Shown piece by piece: positions 54,007 through 64,000 of a stretch of 64,000 nucleotides of DNA; the stretch's first letter is position 1, and the number at the start of each line of letters is the position of its first letter. Made by a program: the position numbers and the translations under genes. The stretch spans positions 5,398,488-5,462,487 of the forward strand of contig CM037474.1 of the NCBI GenBank assembly GCA_021014325.1. Reading direction: 5' to 3'. This DNA comes from Plazaster borealis. Taxonomy: Eukaryota > Echinodermata > Asteroidea > Forcipulatida > Labidiasteridae. Under the pieces are notes generated by a model. That model worked only from the letters and a program-made list of their open reading frames with translations, ran no database searches and was not told where the DNA came from.

Positions 54007-54050
54007 CTTGGAAACACTCGCTCAACTTGCAGTTGCTAAGGTCGCTTTCA
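54004..54050 (-). promoter_or_regulatory. CFAP54 start region: YY1-like motif and imperfect X-box
   Basis: CCAAGATGGCGG overlaps the CFAP54 ATG. At 54032-54045 the sequence GTTGCTAAGGTCGC has one good RFX half-site (GTTGCY) and a poor second one. RFX factors control ciliary genes through such boxes; here the match is partial. Confidence 0.4.
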
Positions 54051-54519
54051 TTATTTTCAAAGGGGGGAAACTTTGATTTATTTCAAAGAGGGGAAACATT
54101 GGTCCTTTTCATACTAAGTATAACATAAACTTACGATGTTTGGTTTTGAAATAAATAAACAATACATAAACAGTACTGATAAGATGTGTTTATTTATACT
54201 TGGGCAATTATTAGGTGTTAAAAAGATGTCATTAAGCGTTGTGGAAAATGTTCAAATACACTTTAATTTAATGAATCAGTCCATTAATCGAAAAGTTTTA
54301 GTAAAGTGTCTTTCGCGCCCTCTTCATTATACTGTAAACCTGCTGTACCCTTACACTAAAGCCATGGATACCACTAAATTGTAATTAATTTAATAATTAA
54401 ACAAAATTAACAAAAAAAGGAACTCGCTTTTATGATGAATCGGGAAGCATTCTGTACAGTTAAGCTTTTTTCTTTTAATCAGGACCTATTCTTTACTAAG
54501 GAAGCATTCAATCTAATTT

Positions 54520-55160
54520 GTTTGGGGGGGCTTATAATTAGGGACCTGAGTGGGGGGCGTAGCCAGGTTTGTCACTATCTGGGGGCGGGGAATTGCATAC
54601 TCTAGTGGGGGGGACACACAGAGGCCGTCTTTGTTTGAGAGAGGGCACTGAGGGGGGGCACGTGCCCCTTCACCATGGCTACACCGCTGGCATGTTCCCG
54701 CCACCCTTTTTTTAAGGCACCATTATCTGGATTTGTTCATGTGGGGGGGTGGCTCTTTCTTCTTTAATCAGGAACCATTCTGTACTAATAAGGAAGCTTT
54801 CGATCTAAGTTAGGGGGGTCAATTAAGGGATCTGAGTGTGGGGAGGGGGGCGTAGCCATTTTTTTTTTCACTATCTGGGGTGTGGGGGCGGCGTTGCATT
54901 CCGGGGGGGGGGGGGGGGCGGGGGGCCGAGGCAGTATTTTTATTTTTAGTTTGTTTGAGGGTACTACATATCTGGATTTGTTCATGGGGGCACCTGGGGA
55001 ACCACTTAAAAACAGGGGGGGACTTGCCCCGCCCCGCCCCCATAGCTACACCGCTGGCATGTTCCCCCTTTTTTCAGGGTGGGGGGGGGGCTCTGGAAAA
55101 TTGTGGAGGCGGAACGTGCCCCCTAGGCCCTCCCCATGGCTACACCGCTGCCTCTGGTTA
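54520..55160. repeat. G-run-rich region, two diverged copies
   Basis: GGGACCTGAGTGGGGGGCGT and GGATCTGAGTGTGGGGAGG start two related blocks, each followed by CACTATCTGGGG and CTACACCGCTGGCATGTTC. It includes about 17 consecutive G with one C near 54903-54920. Plus-strand G-quadruplex potential, 0.5-1.1 kb upstream of CFAP54. Confidence 0.7.
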
Positions 55161-57150
55161 AGACACTGCTCTAGGCTAGCTCCTTTATAAACAGGAACTT
55201 TTGTGGAGTAACAATGAACTAGGGATCCCGTGGCATACCCCCCACCCAAAAACCCCACCCTCCATCAGAGTACCTTACCCCTTTAGGAAATGCCAGAATG
55301 TACTCAATTTTGGACAGACCCAACTTGTTGGGGTGTCAGACCTTAATATTATTGGGACAGTTAATCAAGTTGAGAGAAATGCAAGAAATATTTGTATGCG
55401 GCTTTTGCTTTGGATATGGCTACATCGATGCTAGTTCCCAGTCGAAGCCAATGGCAGCAGCCGGAGCCAATGAAGGCCCATCCAGCCACAAACGACAAAA
55501 TAAACACTTAAAAAACACTTCATGTGTCATTTTCAATCATTTAATATTTGTAACTTGAAAAAGCACACACAATGAATACAAATGATGTGATGAAAATCTT
55601 TTAAATTGAAAGTAATTGGAATGCTGTCAAAATATTATATCAAATAAAATCTAGGAAACATAAAATACACAGCCAAATATACAGCCAGAGTAATTTTCCA
55701 CCACAATTGCCTTTAAACAAAATGTACAAAGCAAGATAACAATAAATTTTGAAGAAAATGTTTCTCAAAAGTATTTACAAGAGTTAATGTTTGTGGGTGG
55801 GAAATTCAAGTTGAAGATGAGACGTGATGATGCCCCTTAAAATAATTTGTGTCACATACCAATGTTTTCAGTATGCTAATTTAATAAGCATAGTACCTCA
55901 CCTTCATGACCTATATTGAACTACAATATATACAAATATTGGATGTATATATATGAGTTCATTGTTGCAGAGTACAATCACAAGGTGAAATCTGGACTAT
56001 TCGATTTTATGAGGCAGGGCTGAGTGATGGAAAAGCCAGATTTTGCCTTGTGATTATATTCTGCGATAATGCACAGACGAAATGCATTCAATATTTGTTT
56101 TATATAACTCACACATAGATCCTTGTCATTTTAACAACTTTTCATGATGAACACAAAATAGACCCACTGGAAATTCTGAAAATCCCTTCTAAACAACGCC
56201 ATGACGCGACCTTGCCTCATTTGGACAAACGGGCGGGGAACGATTATTTTGGAAATGACGCTGCCAAGTCTCTCTGTAAAGTGCACTAAGCGTCCTATAT
56301 TTATCAATATAGGACTCCTATATTAAATTTTGGAGTGTCAGGCATCGCGGCAGTAAATACATGGCAAAATAAGGTATGACATGTGACGTCCGTTCCACCA
56401 ATCAAATGACAAAGACTTATGTATGCAGTTTATAATAACTATTATAAAACACTTACATAGAGTTTCACTAAGGTAGCGAAGGGTATCAAAAAGAAAAACC
56501 ATACATTCAAGGAAAAATGCCGATTTGACGTTCTAGGAAACTCTATGTGTGTTTTCGTTGGCATCCATCCATACAAAAATATACATTAAACTGAATGTTG
56601 AATGCTATTTCATCCCACTTGAAAAAACTAACTCCTACCAAAACACCTGTGTTTTAAATATCATAAATGATCATAAAACCTGTGGTTTCTAAATCAAATT
56701 TAAAAATCGTAAAAAATATTGCCGATAAAATATTTTGTTGAAATCTAATCCATGTTTTTTCAGCCTCATTATTATATTTGACAGATGATATGTATTTTTT
56801 CTTAGAATCAGGGGTGGGAATATGCAATAATTTCTTGAAAATACTATATTTTTCAATTGCATCATAGCAGATAAAGCAGGATATTTCAGACTCGCTCTAT
56901 AAATGTTACAGTTGGCCAATTTCAGTCGCTCTTCGAAATGTCATGGTTAATCTTTAAACAAAAGGCGTCCTGCATTAATCAAAGGTACTTCACATGACAA
57001 AACTTAAAATGATGCGGACTCCGACAAGAAAACCGAACTATTCTCTGTGACAAACCTCCGCAAAACTATGTTTGTATAAAAACACAAAAGTTATGTCAGG
57101 ATATATTTTTCCCCTGGTGAACCAAAAATGCAAATTCGTAGAAATTAAGA
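55160..57150. other. Intergenic sequence upstream of CFAP54
   Basis: No exon recognised. Holds inverted relatives of 22440-22990 at 55960-56165 and 56270-56430 (AATATAGGACT). The rest is AT-rich and unremarkable. Confidence 0.5.
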
Positions 57151-57189
57151 CATCTAGTAAAAGCTTTTTTTACCAGATTGGTTGAACTT

Positions 57190-57395
57190 ACAAGATTGTT
57201 CATTGTTTGGGGGGTGCCAGTCAGATTGGCTTCTGACTGGCACCCCCGGACAAAGATATTGACAAAATAGGGAGACCGCCAACATTAGGGCTAGATAGCC
57301 CAGTTGGTGGAGTACTGGCACGTTAAAATCCGGAGGTCGCCGGTTCAAATCCCGCTCTGGTCAACTTTTCTTTGTTCAACCCAAAATCAAAGAGT
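57190..57395 (+). mobile_element. tRNA-headed repeat downstream of the 351-residue gene
   Basis: GGCTTCTGACTGGCACCCCC, GACAAAATAGGGAGACCGCC, then head 57288-57362 with TAGCCCAGTTGGTGGAG (A box mutated) and GGTTCAAATCC. Confidence 0.65.
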
Positions 57396-57444
57396 GTTTT
57401 TTCTCCAAACCAAACACAGATTGTTGTCTGCTGAAGACCATGCA

Positions 57445-57450
57445 TTTATT
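57445..57450 (-). terminator. AATAAA polyadenylation signal
   Basis: Minus-strand AATAAA, 90 bases past the stop codon at 57540-57542. Confidence 0.6.
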
Positions 57451-57539
57451 GTCTCTTCTGATGGCTTAGAGATATTTTAATCCAGCAACCGGCACTCTGC
57501 TACCCGGAAAGAATTCCAGATTGATTTGTCTAGGTCCTC

Positions 57540-58358
57540 TCATTCCGCCATTGGAGCATCTGCTGAAGCTGACTGCGGACCAGAAAAACTTGTGTCCATT
57601 CCTGACATCTGACCAGTATGGGTTTGACCCGTTGGTCTAGTGTCAACGCTTAAGTCTATTCTGGATTGTTCTGGCATAGGTTGGCTTTGTGTGCTCCATG
57701 CAGTGGTTGGACAAACAGTACCCTTACCAGTCTGTGGAGGCATGGGTTGCTGGATCTGCTCCGTTGAACTCGTCTCAGCACCTCTGACCTCAGGGAAAGT
57801 CCCTGTAACAGTTTTAGGTCGTGGAGGGGTGGAGTCAAGCGGCACATGCCACCTCATACAATCTGCAACACTCGATCGGAATAGCGGAGCTGAACCAGTT
57901 CTAGCTCTCCTCAGCGAGGTTAACGGTCCACGCTGTTTGGGTCGGTCATAGATTGAATCTATCTTTGGGTTGATGTAAGTGTGAGTTTTCTGGAAAGGGA
58001 CCGGATCCTCTTCCACTTTCCCGGTGTTCATATTCGTGTGTACATTTGGATTCGGCTGCAAATGCCTGTGAGAGGTCTGGTAGGAAGTCACCAGTTTTTC
58101 TTGACTCATATCGGCTGGATCTGCATATGGCGTGGCGAGAAACGCAGGCGCTGACGCAGAGAGAATCTTTTGGGGTTTGTTGACAGTTGGAACCAGGACT
58201 TGAGGAACTCTGCTCTTATCTGAGTCTCTGTACGTTTCCCTGTAGACTGACGCAACTGGACCGGCTTCTCTTATTTCGCGTCTGTGAGGAACCCATGAAA
58301 TGAAGTCTGGAGTGAACTTGCCAGTCCTCTGATGTTGAACCTTTTTCTTGCCGAGACC
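57540..58358 (-). CDS. 351-residue protein, exon 4 (terminal)
   Basis: 272 codons and TGA. Starts GLGKKKVQHQRTGKFTPDFI, acceptor CCATAG|GGT. The long tail is rich in Pro, Ser, Thr and Gln. Confidence 0.85.
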   Translation of the reverse strand, partial: GLGKKKVQHQRTGKFTPDFISWVPHRREIREAGPVASVYRETYRDSDKSRVPQVLVPTVNKPQKILSASAPAFLATPYADPADMSQEKLVTSYQTSHRHLQPNPNVHTNMNTGKVEEDPVPFQKTHTYINPKIDSIYDRPKQRGPLTSLRRARTGSAPLFRSSVADCMRWHVPLDSTPPRPKTVTGTFPEVRGAETSSTEQIQQPMPPQTGKGTVCPTTAWSTQSQPMPEQSRIDLSVDTRPTGQTHTGQMSGMDTSFSGPQSASADAPMAE

Positions 58359-61300
58359 CTATGGGGGAAAAAAGTATATCAACAAATTAATTTTCAATAA
58401 CAAACTCCCGGATCCAGGTAATAAAGTCAGAGGTAAACAGTTTCCTTATTTTCCCCACAAAAAACCTCATTTTTATCTTTTACCTTGGCAAACTGAGTTT
58501 CCTTCTACTACAGAAAACAAAATGTTATAAATTTTATTTACCAGCTTTTTAAAATATTTCACTGAATAAGTCATAATGACGCACTGTTTTTCCCAATGTA
58601 AGAATCAAATAATTTCAATAAAAACTGCTCTTGAGCAGGAAACTCATGTGACATCGGATAAAAGGTTAAAGATCAACTTGAATTAAACTAAAATTATTGT
58701 TCTTTTGTTACAGACCGGTAAATAAGTGTGAAATGATTACATATAATTGAGTAAAACTCAATTTAATGGTTTCATAATGTAAAAAACCCATTTTGATCAG
58801 TGTTATGTTGGGCAAAAATTCTGAGTTTCATGCACAGCCCTTAAGCGCCTTTGAATCAAAACAGCACTGTGACGTCTTACTGCGGACTCAAGCCAAACGA
58901 GACAATGGAAAATGCATAGAAACGAAGATAAACAATCTTCATCTAGTCCGTGTAGTGATATATTTTACGTCACAACACGGACTGGCTTTACACTGGTTTT
59001 CTGAGGCACTGGTTGTTCAGTGTTGATTTCCCTTTTCATTTTTATGGTTCTCTGCTGGGAACCATGCAGGGCGCCGCCAACGGCAGAAAAAAAAACCCAC
59101 TACTTCAAAAATCAAAGAAGGGGGAGATAGTGTTTCCGATCAAGTTTCAACAAAACTACAAGGAGGAAAACTTTATACTTATGATCAAATAATAACTAAA
59201 CACAACATAAACGAGGATAAATAGTCAAATTAGTTTGCATGATTTCGTTCAAGTTGATCTTTAACCTCCACAAATAAACAACATTTTTTAACTTACATCT
59301 TGGAAGGAGGTTACAGTGTTCAGGAATGAAAACCGGTTGTCATGGTGGGAAAAGTGGTGTAAAGTTGGACGAGCCTGCAGAAGAGAAAAAACAAACATTG
59401 TGGTCAAATGTCTGAAGCTATTATATAATTTTAACTATGCTTGTATTAAGATTCAATTTCTCCTACTATATGTGTACACTAAGTAAATAAAAATGTGTTT
59501 TTCTTGCAAACACAATCCTAACGTTTATGTACTTTAGATTTAGCGTCCATGGTATTCAATACAACAAATAAAATAGCTATGCAATTTGTTACCTAAGCGT
59601 GACTAAAGGAGCATTCATTCATTCATCGACCCATTGTAGGAGTTGTACTAATATTTACTTTGTGTGTATTGTGGAAGGATAGGGTTCCGGGTCAAATTGT
59701 ACAAAGTCCGCACAGTGATCTGGTGAACCTTTCTGCATTGCTTTGTTTGAATAAACACAATGCTGAGATATCGTGACTCTCTGATTATAGGATACGTTTA
59801 TATAAATGAACAAAAGTTGCCAAGTAACAAATCATTCAACAATGTTAATGATAAATTTGATACATTGGTGGTTAGTTGTGGATGAGCGGTTAAAAGGGCA
59901 CCGGACTTAAGCTCTAGTGTTTCTGATCAGCAGAGTGTGAGTTTGAGTCCCTGTCTTGACACTTGTGTCCTTAAAGGTAGTGGATACTTTTAGTAATTGT
60001 CAAAGACCAGTATTCTCACTTGGTGTATCCCAACATATGCATAAAATAACAAACCTGTGAAAATTTGGGCTCAATTGGTCATCGCAGTTGCAAGAAAATA
60101 ATAAAAGAAAAAACACCCTTGTTGCACAAATTTGTGTGCTTTCAGATGCCTGAGAAAGGCTTCAGGCCTGAATTTTTCTCAAATTCTAATATTTTAGTGA
60201 AAAATTACCTCCTTCTCAAAAACTACGTTACTTCAGTGGGAGTCATTTCTCACAATGTTTTATACTATCAACAACTCTCCATTGCTCGTTACCAAGTAAG
60301 TTTTTTATGCTAATATATATTTTGAGTAATTACCAAATGTGTCCAGTGCCTTTAAGCAAGGCACTTATCCATTATTGCTTCATCCTTTGTATGAGATGTA
60401 AAACTAATTGTCCTTTGTAATGCACGTTAAAGAACCTAGTACACTTAATGTAAAGAAAAGGTGTTTGCCGGTGTTTCTGGAATTGAAAGGTCTGGCAGAA
60501 ATATGTGCCACCTCACCTTGTATCCCTTTCAAGTTATTGTTTTATGGTTGTCTCATAAAATCTTTCTTAACAACCTCCACCAAATTCGATAATTTGGCGC
60601 CAAGAGTGTCATTCATGACAGACATGGCGCATTACAAATATAAACTATTCTTATTAAAAATTATTTACATACTGAATTTTTATATTAAACTTCTATCATC
60701 TTGTTATTTAATAACTGAATTTAGAGTGAACATTGTAAATTAAATTCTGAATATGTCAGATTTTCCAGTGATGGTTTTGTTTACCATGTAAGTCAATATG
60801 TTTAATTGTGTGTCCCTGACGACTACATGCTCCTTACAAAAGCTAAGTCTTTTCCCGCAATGGAAGATCAATAATTTCAATAAATAGTAAGTACTATTGA
60901 TGGACAGCACTGTCTCTCAAAACATTTGCTCGTATTACATCTAACAAGTAAGAAAATGATACGTACTGGAAAAACCTAATCTTGAAAATGTAACCTTAAT
61001 CTTCAATGGATAGAATGTAATCTATTTTTATCTAATTTATATTTGAGAGATATTCTTTCAAATCCTTACCGTTAGTTTCCTCGTGAATTTTTCTGGAGGC
61101 GAGGGTTTTGCTTGCTGTCGATATTCGTTCACAAAATCATTCCTAGATTTACTCCGGTAATGACCGTAATAGCCTGAAGGGAACTGGAAAAAATACAAAA
61201 TTTGACATATATTATTAGCGATGAGTGAATCACTTTCAGTGCTTTCCATTAAAAAAAAATCACATTTTTGTTTTTTAGTTCCTAATAAAAAGTAAAACTT

Positions 61301-61785
61301 TGCTGTGATATGCCCTACAAATATTTCAAATAGTCGATGATTTTGCTGATAATCATATGATTAAAGTCTAATGTTTTTGAAATGTTTTACTCATTGAGAA
61401 GTATGTCTGTTAACGAAATTAATATCAGAAATTAAAATATTAGCAAAATTGTCAAAATAAATAAACAAATATTAAACAACATTGTTTCTTTTTAAAATTA
61501 AAGATTAACTCATGTAATGCTCATACTCAATAGTCATAGAATTATAATTTGGTGATGGATCGCAATAGGAATTACTTAACAAACTAGAACCAATTTTTAC
61601 TTGACCTCATGTTTTGAGAATAACTACACATCAACGAGAAATATCAAATCATACAATTTAATGCATAGTCACACATGTAGTACCATGGAGGTAGGAATAG
61701 AATCTATTCCTACCTCCATGGTAGTACAAACTTCACTTACCCAGCTCCCTTGTGTAATGTGCGTTGTGGTCTTCGCTTTCGACAT
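57540..61785 (-). CDS. Unrecognised 351-residue protein, possible ciliary microtubule-associated protein (4 exons)
   Basis: Exons 61741-61785, 61070-61183, 59297-59374 and 57540-58358 join in phase 0 at every junction, from MSKAKTTTHITQGSW to ...ADAPMAE and stop. The first 130 residues are Tyr/His/Arg-rich with motifs SGYYGHYRSKSRNDFVNEYR, HHFSHHDNRFSFLN and FTPDFISWVPHRREIREAG. The C-terminal 200 residues are Pro/Ser/Thr/Gln-rich and look disordered. No membrane segment, signal peptide or catalytic motif. Short Tyr/Arg-rich motifs with a disordered tail are common in microtubule inner proteins and other small ciliary proteins, and it lies beside CFAP54, but this role is inference. I cannot name a family. 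Confidence 0.8.
59297..59374 (-). CDS. 351-residue protein, exon 3
   Basis: 26 codons, ARPTLHHFSHHDNRFSFLNT and VTSFQD. Acceptor CTGCAG|GCT, donor GAT|GTAAGT. Too short to show as a long open frame. Confidence 0.83.
59878..60665 (+). mobile_element. tRNA-derived SINE split by a TTAA-flanked element
   Basis: 5' part 59878-59974 (GTGGATGAGCGGTTAAAAGG ... CACTTGTGTCCTTAA) and 3' part from 60352 (TTAAGCAAGGCACTTATCC ... GCGCATTACAAATATAA). In intact relatives the join reads GTCCTTGAGCAAGACAC. Confidence 0.8.
59971..60355. mobile_element. TTAA-flanked element nested in a SINE
   Basis: TTAAAGGTAGTGGATACTTT and GTGTCCAGTGCCTTTAA ends; sister of 30192-30574 without the GAGACCTC palindrome. Confidence 0.85.
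61070..61183 (-). CDS. 351-residue protein, exon 2
   Basis: 38 codons in phase 0, FPSGYYGHYRSKSRNDFVNE and YRQQAKPSPPEKFTRKLT. Acceptor TTTTCCAG|TTC, donor ACG|GTAAGG. Confidence 0.85.
61741..61785 (-). CDS. 351-residue protein, exon 1
   Basis: 15 codons, MSKAKTTTHITQGSW, donor TGG|GTAAGT. An inverted repeat TAGGAATAGAATCTATTCCTA lies just inside the intron at 61692-61712. Confidence 0.75.
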
Positions 61786-62155
61786 CCTTGCTTACGGCGA
61801 TCTTTAACGCCAAAATAATCTTCAATCTTGTGAAGGTAACAACTTTATTTCACCAACATGTCTTCAGTAAATGTTAATAGCATATGGAACTCATTAGTTG
61901 AAGAAAGTTTGTGTTACGAGTTTGGATTTATTTGACATCGAAAATTGTTAGTGCCGCTCTCCCAAAGGTCGTTTCCATGGGCTGCCAATGTTGTTTGCGG
62001 AAGTAAACTCGCCGTCGCCAGTGCGCATTATGAATATTTAACAGCGAAGGCGTAAGCGCCAATCAGAAGGCATTACCAACAAAGTAGGCGGGACGTAGCG
62101 TGTTGTTTTGCTCATGCGCATTGGGAATTATAAAGTTTGGGGATTTAAATCCAAG
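61786..62155. promoter_or_regulatory. Divergent promoter between the 351-residue gene and the plus-strand gene
   Basis: 370 bp between two oppositely directed starts. Contains GTTTCCATGG at 61971-61980 (half of an RFX X-box), CCAAT at 62059-62063, two NRF1-like TGCGCA cores (about 62022 and 62115) and TATAAA at 62129-62134, 27 bp before the YY1-like motif. Confidence 0.55.
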
Positions 62156-62186
62156 ATGGCGGCAGCGCAAAAGGGAAACATTTTTC
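62150..62186 (+). other. Leader exon of the plus-strand gene, with mini-ORF
   Basis: ATG 62156-62158 inside CCAAGATGGCGGC. MAAAQKGNIF then donor TTC|GTAAGT. Joined to the next exon (62648) the frame stops after HL, giving a 12-codon upstream ORF rather than the main start. Confidence 0.55.
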
Positions 62187-62647
62187 GTAAGTGAAAGATA
62201 CTTAATTACACTGTTTTCCTTTATATGTCATTGAATATTGTAAATGATTTGTGGTGAATCTTACAAATGAAGTGCTTGTTTGAAAAAATTAACTGCCTCC
62301 AACAATTACTTTCCATTTTTATTGAAAAAATAAATGTTGAAAAGTTTGTTTGATCTTGAATTGAAAATGTCGTCTGCTCCGCGAAATGTCCGGCCGCGCG
62401 CACACTTCTGACGGACTGCAGAATGCAGCGTGATGCGGCAGTTCAGAAACTTGTTCGGTGATTCGTTAACACGCTTTTAGTCTGCTTTTCTCCATTATGA
62501 CCAATAAATAACAACCTTAAAATTTAGTTTTTACAAAATGGGTTAGGAATTTTGACGGCTTAACGAAAATGGATTTGATGTAGGCCACATGATCTATTCT
62601 ACGCTATTTAATTTATTTTTAAAAAGTTTTGAATTGGTTTTCTTCAG

Positions 62648-62741
62648 ATTTGTAAATTCTCCAAGCAAAGTGACTGACATCAAGGTCAAATATGTTTAAC
62701 AATCAACTAAGTGCCAAGGAGCTCTACAGCACCAATCCATC
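62648..62741 (+). CDS. Plus-strand gene, exon 2 (main start codon)
   Basis: Coding from ATG 62692: MFNNQLSAKELYSTNPS, donor TC|GTGAGT. Acceptor TCTTCAG|ATT. Leaves two bases, matched by exon 3. Confidence 0.6.
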
Positions 62742-63134
62742 GTGAGTAAAACATTTTTTTTATAAAGGTGATTACATATATTAAAATAACAGATTTATAA
62801 ATTTGTAGTCCTTCTTTCCTGTATGTAATACTAATAATTATATTTCAAGTGAAATATTGTGATCACTTTACATTATCAAATAAAGCTTTAAGCTTTTATT
62901 CTTGGCTGGGGTTAAAATGTACTTAGTTTGTCTAATTAATTTTTAGATTTTTAAAAGTTTTTGGGGGTTTTGTTTAAAGGATTTGTAATAACATTTTATT
63001 CTTTATTGTGGTTCCGTCAATTCTTACATTTACCCAGACCTTTTTTTTTAATTTCATATTTCATTTTGATTTGTCCCTTTTTATATATGTATATTTTTAT
63101 TCTAAAGTCAATTTCTGCAGCGTTCTGGGTTCAG

Positions 63135-63285
63135 AAGTGACCAGGAGGATTCAGCCTTTAATTCCAGTCAGACTTTGAGTCAAAATAACTCTCAGATGAA
63201 TTCCCAGCTGGATAATTCACAGTCCAGTTCATTCGACATGTTCTCACAGATGATGATGTCACAGGGTGTTTCACAGCAGACAGAG
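63135..63285 (+). CDS. Plus-strand gene, exon 3 (Ser/Gln/Asn-rich)
   Basis: Acceptor GGTTCAG|A, donor GAG|GTACTG. Encodes SDQEDSAFNSSQTLSQNNSQ and then MNSQLDNSQSSSFDMFSQMM, a low-complexity disordered stretch common at the N terminus of nuclear regulators. The more obvious acceptor at 63120 would put this exon out of frame. Family not recognised. Confidence 0.55.
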
Positions 63286-63351
63286 GTACTGTCAGGCAAA
63301 GTGTTTATCTGGACTCTAAATTGCTTCCCCACTTGTACCTTGCTCTCTCTA

Positions 63352-63475
63352 GGGCCCAATTACACGGTGCAGCTTACAATGGAATTCTGCACTTATTGCC
63401 CATAAAATCACTTGCTTTATATAGGGCACCGTTAGCACAGAATTCTGTGGTAAGCAGTGCATCAAGTTGAAACAT
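63352..63475. mobile_element. Short palindromic element, relative of 16857-16962
   Basis: GGGCCCAATTACACGGTGCA left; AGAATTCTGTGGTAAGCAGTG right. 70 bp after the exon 3 donor. Confidence 0.55.
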
Positions 63476-63987
63476 AAAACATTGATCGAGGCCATTATTC
63501 TAATTGCAAACACTCTATTTACACTTTTGTTTTTCTCTTTAAAGGTGAGGGTCATTATTGTTTTTTGTCAATGTAACGCTTATAGGCAAAACTATAAAGA
63601 AAGATACGATAAAAGTCACATGTGAAAGTTTCAGCAGAATACAGTGTCTACTTGCTGAGCAAAATCAACAAAAACTGTCGCGGTATTTTCACAAGGACAT
63701 CGAATCCATCAATGTTAACTAGGTGACAGTCGGTGACAACCACATCTCTGGCCGCAGCATTCATAAACGGACACCAAATATCAGAAATCTGAGAAACGAT
63801 TATGCATGAATCGTTTCTCATATTCAAATCCTTTGATTGATTTCTAATCAATAGGAGCACTTCAGACAAAATAATTTTGCAGGATTAAACAATGATCCTA
63901 CCTTTAAGCTGAAACATAAAACATTGATCGAGGCCATAGTTCTAATTGCAAACATTCTAACATTTCTATTCCACCTTTTTTCTCTTT
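63467..63987 (+). repeat. Direct repeats of about 75 bp flanking a TTAA element
   Basis: AAACATAAAACATTGATCGA and CTAATTGCAAACA(C/T)TCT occur at 63467-63542 and again at 63908-63987, each ending TTTCTCTTTAA. The TTAA element fills the space between. Confidence 0.8.
63539..63907. mobile_element. TTAA-flanked element, AGGTAGGGTCAT subfamily
   Basis: TTAAAGGTGAGGGTCATTAT and ATGATCCTACCTTTAA ends; inverted ATTATGCATGAATCGTTTCT inside. Uninterrupted version of 47100-47721. Confidence 0.85.
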
Positions 63988-64000
63988 AAATAACAAACAG
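63970..64000 (+). other. Probable splice acceptor at the window edge
   Basis: Pyrimidine tract CCACCTTTTTTCTCTTT then AAATAACAAACAG, ending in CAG at 63998-64000. The next exon of the plus-strand gene may begin at 64001. Confidence 0.4.

Noticed and set aside
62156..62186. MAAAQKGNIF as the true protein start
   Set aside because: After the only good donor, the frame meets TAA within two codons of the next exon.
1..64000. An autonomous retrotransposon, virus-like insertion or bacterial-type system
   Set aside because: No reverse transcriptase, integrase, capsid or other long intact frame was found. The largest supported coding regions are spliced host exons.

Overview
This is a eukaryotic, intron-rich, repeat-dense window from a metazoan nuclear genome. 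An echinoderm, perhaps a sea star, fits best. The evidence for that is GT-AG introns, tRNA-derived SINEs, many short palindromic DNA elements and a motile-cilium gene. The echinoderm guess rests on the general look of the repeats and is inference. I see no bacterial operons, CRISPR arrays or autonomous transposon proteins.

Positions 1-54006 (minus strand) are almost entirely one gene, which I identify as CFAP54, a large scaffold of the C1d projection of the ciliary central apparatus. I resolved 45 coding exons by hand. Exons 1 to 43 chain without a frame break from an ATG at 54006 to 2050 and give about 2259 codons. The last two exons seen (1095-1131 and 1-97) fit the family, but one small exon linking them appears to be missing from my model. 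The C-terminal part lies beyond position 1.

Positions 57540-61785 (minus) hold a complete four-exon gene for a 351-residue protein that I do not recognise. It has short conserved-looking motifs typical of small ciliary microtubule-associated proteins. From about 62100 (plus) a divergent third gene starts. It has a probable upstream mini-ORF exon, a coding exon with ATG at 62692 and a Ser/Gln/Asn-rich exon at 63135-63285, and it continues past the window. CFAP54 and the plus-strand gene both start at a YY1-like CAAGATGGCGG element.

Most of the rest is introns filled with repeats: TTAA-flanked palindromic elements (piggyBac-type target), TA-flanked elements, several tRNA-headed SINE families, a 466-bp foldback, minisatellites of 31, 68 and 21/105 bp, and nested insertions whose order can be read. 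The most unusual feature is that two separate CFAP54 exons (exon 29 near 16.6 kb and exon 34 near 11.1 kb) have had their 3' end plus splice donor duplicated in tandem into the downstream intron. This leaves arrays of decoy donors. A TA-flanked element also abuts the exon 12 splice donor exactly, and a pair of 0.7-kb inverted repeats brackets exon 11.
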